The notes under the pieces were generated by a model. It was given only the letters and a program-made list of their open reading frames with translations. It was not told the origin of the DNA and did no database searches. 15,890 nucleotides of DNA. It comes from DASSJF01 sp035280345. Its GTDB lineage: Bacteria; Sysuimicrobiota; Sysuimicrobiia; Sysuimicrobiales; Segetimicrobiaceae. How positions within the stretch are numbered: the first letter of the stretch is position 1; every line of letters starts with the position of its first letter. The stretch is from NCBI GenBank assembly GCA_035280345.1, contig DATEGA010000003.1:1-15890 (forward strand). Direction: 5' to 3'. Of the stretch, positions 7,633-12,421 are shown piece after piece. The translations under genes were made by a program, and so were the position numbers.

Positions 7633-8624
7633 TGGCCGACCCCTGTATTTATCTGACCCGTCCACTGCCGGAGCCGGCGGCGCGCCTGCTGCGCGAGGCG
7701 CGGATCGAGCTCCGGAGCTGGCACCGCCACGACGCGCCGGTCCCGCGCGACGTGCTGCTCCGCGAGGTCGTCGACGCCGAGGGCGTCGTCTGCGTCATCA
7801 CGGAGAAGATGGATGCGGAAGTGATCGATCGCATGAACCGCGGCCGGGTGGTCGCCCACGTCGGCGTCGGTTACGACAACATCGACGTCGCGGCCGCGAC
7901 GCGCAAGGGCATCTTCGTCACGAACACCCCGGGGGTGTTGACCGAGACGACCGCCGATATGGGGTGGGCGCTGCTGATGGCGGTCGCGCGGCGTGTCGTG
8001 GAAGGCGACAAATTCACGCGGTCCGGCCACTGGAAGACCTGGGAGTTCATGGCCTTCACCGGGCAGGACGTGCACGGGGCAACGCTCGGGATCGTGGGCA
8101 TGGGCCGGATCGGCTACGCGATCGCGCAGCGGGCGACCGGTTTCGGCATGGCCGTGGTGTACACCAACCGCAACCGCCTGGCGGAGGAGCGGGAGCGCGC
8201 CGTGAACGCGTGCCACATGCCGCTCGACGAGCTGCTCGCGCGCTCGGACTTTGTCGTCATCTCGGCGGCGCTCACGCCGGAGACGCGGCACTTGATCGGC
8301 CAGCGTGAGCTCGCCTTGATGAAGCGTACCGCCGTGCTCGTCAACATCGCGCGCGGACCGATCGTCGACCAGCGGGCGCTCTACCGTGCGCTGGTCGACA
8401 ACACGATCTGGGCCGCGGGCCTGGACGTCTACGATCAGGAGCCCGTGCCGGCGGACGAGCCGCTACTCAAATTGGATAATGTCGTGCTGCCGCCGCACCT
8501 CGGCAGCGCGAGCATGACGACGCGCCTCAAGATGGCCACGACGGCTGCCGAGAACTGCCTCGCCGGCGCGCGTGGCGAGATCCCGCCGAACGCGGTGAAC
8601 CCGGAGGCGCAGGAGCGCCGGTAG
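7632..8624 (+). CDS. D-2-hydroxyacid dehydrogenase (glyoxylate/hydroxypyruvate reductase-like), copy 2
   Basis: A second 330-residue D-2-hydroxyacid dehydrogenase, the same length as the gene before it and alignable without gaps; a hand count gives about 241 of 330 identities. All catalytic residues are kept at the same positions: GMGRIG at 156-161, Arg241, Glu270 and His289 (PPHLGSAS). The segment after the second nucleotide-binding strand differs (YTNRNRLAEE against YSDVRRAPES): the acidic residue is lost and Arg/Asn appear, which suggests a preference for NADP(H) here against NAD(H) in copy 1. The frame is open upstream to 7416 inside copy 1, but the ATG at 7632 with a one-base TGATG overlap gives the matching N-terminus. 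No strong ribosome site precedes it, so translation probably depends on the upstream gene. Confidence 0.88.
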   Translation: MADPCIYLTRPLPEPAARLLREARIELRSWHRHDAPVPRDVLLREVVDAEGVVCVITEKMDAEVIDRMNRGRVVAHVGVGYDNIDVAAATRKGIFVTNTPGVLTETTADMGWALLMAVARRVVEGDKFTRSGHWKTWEFMAFTGQDVHGATLGIVGMGRIGYAIAQRATGFGMAVVYTNRNRLAEERERAVNACHMPLDELLARSDFVVISAALTPETRHLIGQRELALMKRTAVLVNIARGPIVDQRALYRALVDNTIWAAGLDVYDQEPVPADEPLLKLDNVVLPPHLGSASMTTRLKMATTAAENCLAGARGEIPPNAVNPEAQERR

Positions 8625-8637
8625 GCGGGCGGCGGCC

Positions 8638-9417
8638 GTGCTCACGAATGGGATGAAGGCCATACTGCGGTCCGGCCGGCCGGCACTCGGCCTGTCGGTG
8701 ATGATCCCGTCGCCGCAGGTGGTCGAGATGGCCGGACGCCTCGGCTTCGACTGGGTGCTGATTGACTGTGAGCACGGCACGATCGGCCGCGAGACCGTTG
8801 AGTTGATGGCGATGGCCGCGCAGGCCGGCGGGACGACGCCGATCGCGCGCCCCGCGTCCAACAGCCCGGAGGCAATTCTACAAGTGCTCGAGGCGGGCGC
8901 GCTCGGGGTGCAGGTGCCGCACGTCGGCACGGCGGAAGAGGCGCGCGCGGCCGTGGCCGCCGTCAAGTATCATCCCCTGGGCTCGCGCGGGCTCGCGGCC
9001 GGTACGCGCCCGGCCGGCTACGGCTTCGGCGAGCCGGCCGCGGAGTATGTGGAGGCGTCCAATCGCGAGTCGCTCGTGTGCGTGCAGATCGAGGATACCC
9101 GGGGGCTCGCGAATCTGTCCGAGATCCTCGCCGTGCCGGGCGTCGATGTCTTCTTCGTGGGGCCGTCCGATCTCGCCCAGGCGATGGGGTATCCAGGCCG
9201 CGGCGACGTGCCCGAAGTGCGCGCCGCCATCGACGGCGCCTTCCGGGCGATTCTCGCCGCAGGCAAGGTCGCGGGATCGACGGGCTCGCCGGAGGCGATC
9301 CCCGGCCTCGTGCGGCAGGGCATCCGGTACACGTACACTCATCTCCCGCGGCTGCTCGCGCAGGCCGGACATGCGTTCTTGCGCGCGGCCAGGGCGGCAG
9401 CGCCACCCGGCGGGTAG
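8638..9417 (+). CDS. HpcH/HpaI-family class II aldolase (2-keto-3-deoxy acid aldolase type)
   Basis: A 259-residue TIM-barrel aldolase of the HpcH/HpaI group, which cleaves 2-keto-3-deoxy or 4-hydroxy-2-oxo acids to pyruvate and an aldehyde using a divalent metal. The family landmarks are LGLSVMIPSPQVVEMAG, DWVLIDCEHG (catalytic His46), PIARP (Arg71, binds the pyruvate carboxylate), GVQVPHV, VQIED (metal ligand Glu152) and VGPSDLAQAMG (metal ligand Asp178). The GTG start is preceded by AGGCGG at 8623-8628; the internal ATG at 8653 has no site. It follows the dehydrogenase pair by 13 nt and looks like the last gene of the operon. Candidate substrates are 2-keto-3-deoxy-gluconate or -glucarate type acids. 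The exact one cannot be read from sequence. Confidence 0.85.
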   Translation: MLTNGMKAILRSGRPALGLSVMIPSPQVVEMAGRLGFDWVLIDCEHGTIGRETVELMAMAAQAGGTTPIARPASNSPEAILQVLEAGALGVQVPHVGTAEEARAAVAAVKYHPLGSRGLAAGTRPAGYGFGEPAAEYVEASNRESLVCVQIEDTRGLANLSEILAVPGVDVFFVGPSDLAQAMGYPGRGDVPEVRAAIDGAFRAILAAGKVAGSTGSPEAIPGLVRQGIRYTYTHLPRLLAQAGHAFLRAARAAAPPGG

Positions 9418-9418
9418 G

Positions 9419-9439
9419 AGTCCGGTGGGTCGCCGGACT
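9419..9439. repeat. Perfect 7-bp inverted repeat after the aldolase gene
   Basis: AGTCCGG (9419-9425) and CCGGACT (9433-9439) form a perfect 7-bp stem with a 7-base TGGGTCG loop, two bases after the aldolase stop. The sequence after the stem is ATTATC rather than a T-run, so it would be a weak intrinsic terminator. It could equally be an operator, since it touches the -10-like element of the next gene. Confidence 0.55.
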
Positions 9440-9444
9440 ATTAT
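9439..9444 (+). promoter_or_regulatory. Candidate -10 element for the zinc-ribbon gene (possible leaderless transcript)
   Basis: TATTAT stands out in a GC-rich setting, six bases before the ATG at 9451. A TANNNT -10 box so close to a start codon, with no Shine-Dalgarno sequence, is the arrangement seen for leaderless mRNAs. No convincing -35 box was found. Confidence 0.3.
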
Positions 9445-9450
9445 CACGGC

Positions 9451-9723
9451 ATGAGCATGCGGTGTCCGCAGTGCGGCCGCCCCAACGTCGTGAGTCACGT
9501 GACGATCCGTTGGACCCACGCGCGCGGCTCGCTCGTCCCCGAGCGCGGCTACTACTGCGTCGCGTGCGGTAACGCGTTCGACGAGCCCCGGCCCCAACGG
9601 GGCTCGTTTGCGTTCCGGTCCGTGCAGGTGCCCGCCGTCACGCCGGCGATTCGCCGCCTGCAGGAGAGCGCCGACGTGGTCGTCGTGCGGCACCGCACCG
9701 GGATGCGCGAGGTCGTGTACTGA
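9451..9723 (+). CDS. Small zinc-ribbon protein, unknown function
   Basis: A 90-residue protein with two CxxC knuckles, Cys5-x2-Cys8 (RCPQCGRPN) and Cys36-x2-Cys39 (YYCVACGNAF), 27 residues apart: a classic zinc-ribbon spacing. The rest is a basic, valine-rich tail (FRSVQVPAV, then VVVVRHRTGMREVVY) with no other motif. No membrane segment or signal peptide is seen. Zinc ribbons of this size bind nucleic acid or protein partners; no function is claimed. The start may be the ATG at 9451 or the one at 9457; neither has a ribosome site, which fits the leaderless promoter suggested just upstream. Five nt separate its stop from the DUF5317 gene, so the two are probably co-transcribed. Confidence 0.65.
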   Translation: MSMRCPQCGRPNVVSHVTIRWTHARGSLVPERGYYCVACGNAFDEPRPQRGSFAFRSVQVPAVTPAIRRLQESADVVVVRHRTGMREVVY

Positions 9724-9728
9724 TCCTC

Positions 9729-10247
9729 GTGGTGGCCGTGCTGGCCGGCCTCGCGGCCGGCCGGCTTCGTGGCGGCCGTCTTGTCAACGTCACTCGACTC
9801 AACCCGCGATGGCTCCTCCTGCTCCTGTTGGGCGTCGCCGCGGTGGCGGCGGCGCGGAGTGCCGTGCTGCCGGTCGCGGCGGCGCGCGTGTGCGTCGTCG
9901 CCGGCTACCTGCTTGCGCTCGCCGCGCTCGCCGCGAACTTGCGGATCCCGTGGCTGTGGCTCGCCCTCGGTGGGACCGCGCTCAACGCCACGGTGATCGC
10001 CGCGAACGGCGGCCGCATGCCCGTGTCAGCCTCCGTCCTTCAGGCGGTCTCACGGTCCATCGTGCTGGGCGGGGCGACGGGGCCGTTCTATGTGCTTGCC
10101 GGACCCGGCACCCCGCTCGCGCCGCTCGGCGATACGCTACCGCTCGCCGCGGGCGGGGTTGGCGTCATCTTTAGTCCCGGCGACATCGTCTTGGCGGCCG
10201 GCATTGCGGCGACGCTGCAGGCCGCGATGTTGGGCGGGAGCGAATAG
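9729..10247 (+). CDS. DUF5317 family membrane protein
   Basis: A 172-residue integral membrane protein with about five hydrophobic segments. DUF5317 signatures are an N-terminal hydrophobic stretch ending in AAGRLRGGRL, NPRWLLLLLLG, the conserved NGGRMPVS near the middle, a Gly/Pro-rich GPGTPLAPLGDTLPL loop and the terminal FSPGDIVLAAG motif. The biochemical role of the family is unknown. The GTG at 9729 is the best visible start. The frame is also open further upstream, where CTG-ATC-CTC at 9720 would restore the usual longer hydrophobic N-terminus by starting inside the previous gene's last codon. It is the last gene before the terminator at 10294. Confidence 0.75.
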   Translation: MVAVLAGLAAGRLRGGRLVNVTRLNPRWLLLLLLGVAAVAAARSAVLPVAAARVCVVAGYLLALAALAANLRIPWLWLALGGTALNATVIAANGGRMPVSASVLQAVSRSIVLGGATGPFYVLAGPGTPLAPLGDTLPLAAGGVGVIFSPGDIVLAAGIAATLQAAMLGGSE

Positions 10248-10293
10248 CGGCCCAGCGAATAGCGAACACCAGTACGTAGTGACGAAATCGGAG

Positions 10294-10316
10294 AGCCGCA
10301 CGTGGTGCGGCTTTTT
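10294..10316 (+). terminator. Strong Rho-independent terminator
   Basis: AGCCGCAC (10294-10301), a GTG triloop and GTGCGGCT (10305-10312) form a perfect 8-bp stem followed directly by TTTTT (10312-10316). It ends the DUF5317 transcript and insulates the dcw cluster from upstream read-through. Confidence 0.9.
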
Positions 10317-10347
10317 CTATGTTTGTGCACGTCTAGATGAAGGAGTA

Positions 10348-10392
10348 TGGGGGCATGTGGAGAATGGTGGGGGTCTGTAGGGAATGGTGGGG
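10348..10392 (+). promoter_or_regulatory. MraZ operator: five TGGGG-type boxes at 10-bp spacing
   Basis: TGGGG at 10348, TGGAG at 10358, TGGGG at 10368, TAGGG at 10378 and TGGGG at 10388 lie exactly one helical turn apart, with five bases between boxes. The 11-mer GAATGGTGGGG also recurs at 10362 and 10382. MraZ is known to bind tandem TGGG-type repeats with this spacing upstream of its own gene and to repress the dcw operon. The array lies 57 nt before the mraZ ATG. The promoter should lie between the terminator at 10316 and the boxes or overlap them; TTTGTG (10322) with GTATGG (10345) at 17-bp spacing is one weak possibility. Confidence 0.85.
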
Positions 10393-10501
10393 AGTGAGTA
10401 TCCCACAGCACGCGCGACGAGGGCGGGGGGCGATTGCGGACGGCTGCGGATGCTCAGGGGCGAAGCGCAATACGCGCTGGACGACAAAGGTCGTGTGGTG
10501 A
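10355..10501 (+). CDS. Possible 48-codon leader ORF overlapping the mraZ start
   Basis: An ATG at 10355 is preceded, 9 nt away, by AAGGAG (10340-10345), the best Shine-Dalgarno match of the whole mraZ leader. The frame runs 48 codons through the operator and the mraZ start and stops with TGA at 10499-10501. The peptide (beginning MWRMVGVCREWW) has no recognisable domain. mraZ itself lacks a good ribosome site, so a coupling or leader role is conceivable, but the ORF may be chance. Confidence 0.2.
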   Translation: MWRMVGVCREWWGVSIPQHARRGRGAIADGCGCSGAKRNTRWTTKVVW

Positions 10502-10872
10502 TTCCGCCCAAATTTCGGGCGATCATGGGCGACCGTATCATTGTGACCCGGTGGATCGATCCCTGCCTGTTTGCATTCTCCGCGCCTGAATGGCAATCGC
10601 TTGAAGAGAAGCTGCGGACGCTCTCGCTCGGTCAACACGAGGCGCGCCGGTACGTGCTCTCCGCGGCCGAAGATTGCGAGCTCGACCGGCAGGGGCGGAT
10701 TTTTCTTCCGCCGCACCTGCGCGAGCACGCCGGCATTGCGAAGATGGTGACGATCATCGGGGTGGGAGGACATCTGGAACTCTGGAGCACGCCCACCTGG
10801 CGGAGGCGGCTCCAGAAGGTTCGCAAGGCGCCGGAGGAACTGGCGCAGCAACTGCAGGCGTTGACGCTGTAG
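10450..10872 (+). CDS. mraZ: MraZ, transcriptional regulator of the dcw cluster
   Basis: A 140-residue DNA-binding protein with two SpoVT/AbrB-type half domains: DDKGRVVIPPKFR (Lys13-Gly14-Arg15) and DRQGRIFLPPHLREHAGI (Asp79 to Arg83). MraZ forms large rings and represses its own operon by binding tandem TGGG boxes, which are present just upstream. The length fits the family (about 140-150). The frame is open to an ATG at 10384, but that codon lies inside the operator and would add 22 residues not found in MraZ proteins; MLRGEAQYALDDKGR at 10450 is the normal N-terminus. No clear ribosome site precedes 10450. First gene of the cluster mraZ-rsmH-ftsL-ftsI-murE-murF. Confidence 0.93.
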   Translation: MLRGEAQYALDDKGRVVIPPKFRAIMGDRIIVTRWIDPCLFAFSAPEWQSLEEKLRTLSLGQHEARRYVLSAAEDCELDRQGRIFLPPHLREHAGIAKMVTIIGVGGHLELWSTPTWRRRLQKVRKAPEELAQQLQALTL

Positions 10873-10882
10873 GCGGTGAGTC

Positions 10883-11884
10883 GTGCTGGCGACGGTGGCC
10901 GTGTGGATGGGAGCGTCGGAATCCCCGCACACGACGATGCATGTCCCGGTGCTGGTGGACGAGGTGCTGACGTATCTGGCGCCGCGGCCCGGGGCGGTGA
11001 TCGTTGACGCGACGCTCGGCGAGGGCGGACACGCCGAGGCCGTCTTGCGGAAGATTGCGCCGGCGGGCCGGCTGATCGGTCTGGACCGCGACGGCGAAGC
11101 GCTGCCGCGTGCGGAAGAACGGCTGCGGGCGTTCGGGCAGAACGTGACGCTCGCCCAGGCGAACTTCGGCGACCTGGACGAGGCGCTGGATGTGCTCGGC
11201 GTGGGGGCGGTGGACGGGGTGCTGCTCGACATCGGGGTCTCGACGCGGCAACTCATGGAGGCGGAGCGCGGCTTCAGTTTTGACCGCGTTGGGCCGCTCG
11301 ATATGCGCATGGACCGCGAGGAGTCCCGGACGGCCGCCGATCTGGTCAATACCATGTCCGAGCGGGACCTCGCCAACGTGATCTACCGGTACGGCGAGGA
11401 GCGTGCGTCGCGCAAGATCGCCAGGCAGATCGTGGCGCGGCGCCCGCTGCGGACGACCCGCGATCTCGCCCGCGCGGTAGAGGCGGCGGTCGGATCCGGC
11501 CGTGGGCGGCTGCACCCTGCCACCCGCACGTTCCAGGCGCTGCGGATCGCCACAAACCGCGAGATCGAGTCACTCGAGCGCGCGCTGCCGCAGGCGGTGC
11601 GGCGCCTCCGCCCGGGCGGGCGGCTCTGCGTGATCGCGTTCCACTCGATCGAGGACCGCGTGGTCAAGACGACGCTCGCACGATTCGCGCGCGGCTGCAC
11701 CTGCCCCCCGGGCCTGCCGGAGTGCCGCTGTGGCGGGGAGCGGCTCGTGCGGATCCTGACGAAGAAGCCGGTCGCGGCGTCGCCGGCCGAAGTGGCCCGC
11801 AATCCGCGCGCGCGCAGCGCGCGGCTGCGCGCGGCCGAGCGGCTGCTCAACGATGGTCGCGCATCTCGACGGAGCGGCACTTAG
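10883..11884 (+). CDS. rsmH: 16S rRNA (cytosine(1402)-N(4))-methyltransferase RsmH
   Basis: S-adenosylmethionine-dependent methyltransferase that makes the N4-methyl of m4Cm1402 in the 16S rRNA decoding centre. Landmarks are HVPVLVDEVL, the SAM motif VDATLGEGGHAEAVL, IGLDRDGEAL, DGVLLDIGVSTRQLMEAERG, RTFQALRIATNREI, AFHSIEDRVVK and the Cys-rich CTCPPGLPECRCG loop common in RsmH. The 333 residues are slightly longer than usual. The GTG at 10883 has AGGCGG six nt upstream (10871-10876); ATG codons at 10907 and 10937 are possible shorter starts and 10907 would give a more typical N-terminus. It lies 10 nt after mraZ and abuts ftsL with no gap. Confidence 0.95.
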   Translation: MLATVAVWMGASESPHTTMHVPVLVDEVLTYLAPRPGAVIVDATLGEGGHAEAVLRKIAPAGRLIGLDRDGEALPRAEERLRAFGQNVTLAQANFGDLDEALDVLGVGAVDGVLLDIGVSTRQLMEAERGFSFDRVGPLDMRMDREESRTAADLVNTMSERDLANVIYRYGEERASRKIARQIVARRPLRTTRDLARAVEAAVGSGRGRLHPATRTFQALRIATNREIESLERALPQAVRRLRPGGRLCVIAFHSIEDRVVKTTLARFARGCTCPPGLPECRCGGERLVRILTKKPVAASPAEVARNPRARSARLRAAERLLNDGRASRRSGT

Positions 11885-12346
11885 ATGTTGGCGCTTGACA
11901 GGCAGCATCAAGTTTATCCGGTGCTTCTGCCGGAATCTTGGGCCGAAGGGGGGGAGGCGACCCGGCGTCGGCGGAGACGTTATCCGGTAGTTTCGGCACT
12001 CACAGTCGCAGCATTCGCGGTACTCCCGTTCATCGCATACGTCGCAGCAGTATCCAACGCCGCACACATCGGCTACCAGATCCTACACCTGTCGCAGGAC
12101 ATCGCCGCCCTAGAGATGGACCACGAACGTCTCCAGGCCACCGCCTCCTCCCTGAGGGCCCCGGATCGCATCGAGCGACTGGCCGTGACGCGCCTCGGCC
12201 TTCGCTCCCCCGGCGCGCACCAGATCGCCGCGATCCGGCTGCAGCGCACCGCCGTCCGTCCGGTCGACCACCGGACCGGGCTGTGGCAGCGGGTCGGCGA
12301 ATACTTCCACCGCAGCGAGGCGCAGGCCGCACCGGCGCCGCGATGA
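11885..12346 (+). CDS. ftsL: FtsL-like cell division protein
   Basis: A 153-residue bitopic membrane protein, recognised by position and architecture more than by sequence. The cytosolic N-terminus ends in six arginines (Arg27-Arg32), a single membrane helix spans about residues 34-56, and an extracytoplasmic coiled coil with leucine/isoleucine heptads follows (about 62-92, ILHLSQDIAALEMDHERLQA). Next comes the RIERLAVTRLGLRSP element typical of FtsL/DivIC proteins. A Pro/Ala-rich tail closes it. FtsL acts with FtsB/DivIC and FtsQ/DivIB to activate FtsW-FtsI septal synthesis. Its ATG directly follows the rsmH stop. Its TGA (12344-12346) is in the same frame as ftsI, and no further stop lies between them. 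Confidence 0.82.
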   Translation: MLALDRQHQVYPVLLPESWAEGGEATRRRRRRYPVVSALTVAAFAVLPFIAYVAAVSNAAHIGYQILHLSQDIAALEMDHERLQATASSLRAPDRIERLAVTRLGLRSPGAHQIAAIRLQRTAVRPVDHRTGLWQRVGEYFHRSEAQAAPAPR

Positions 12347-12411
12347 ACCGTAATCGGCGGTTTGGCGCGCGCCGCCTCGCGCGCGCCTCCGTCCGATCAC
12401 GGCGTGGGTAA
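12343..12411 (+). CDS. 22-codon arginine-rich mini-ORF between ftsL and ftsI
   Basis: An ATG overlapping the ftsL stop (ATGA) opens a 22-codon frame that begins MNRNRRFGARRLARA and is strongly basic, ending with TAA at 12409-12411 inside the ftsI ribosome site. The ATGA overlap is the normal start layout of the next dcw gene, and a basic tail is typical for the N-terminus of FtsI. It may therefore be a coupling peptide or the true N-terminus of ftsI separated from the rest by a frameshift (biological or sequence error). Confidence 0.3.
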   Translation: MNRNRRFGARRLARASVRSRRG

Positions 12412-12414
12412 GGA
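12409..12414 (+). promoter_or_regulatory. Ribosome binding site deciding the ftsI start
   Basis: TAAGGA lies 7 nt before the GTG at 12422, an ideal spacing. Its first three bases are the stop of the basic mini-ORF, so terminating ribosomes could re-initiate here. The upstream TTG (12362) and GTG (12404) have no comparable site. Confidence 0.55.
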
Positions 12415-12421
12415 CGCGAAC

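Noticed and set aside
6619..8291. Two long - strand frames opposite the dehydrogenase pair with similar translations
   Set aside because: Their mutual similarity simply mirrors the duplicated genes on the + strand; they contain no motif of their own.
10239..10264. Direct repeat of AGCGAATAGCG at 10239-10249 and 10254-10264
   Set aside because: Only two 11-bp copies at the end of the DUF5317 gene with no flanking structure; probably a small duplication, not an attachment site or operator.
10384..10449. A 22-residue N-terminal extension of MraZ from the ATG at 10384
   Set aside because: The ATG lies inside the MraZ box array and the extension is Arg/Gly-rich and unlike any MraZ N-terminus.
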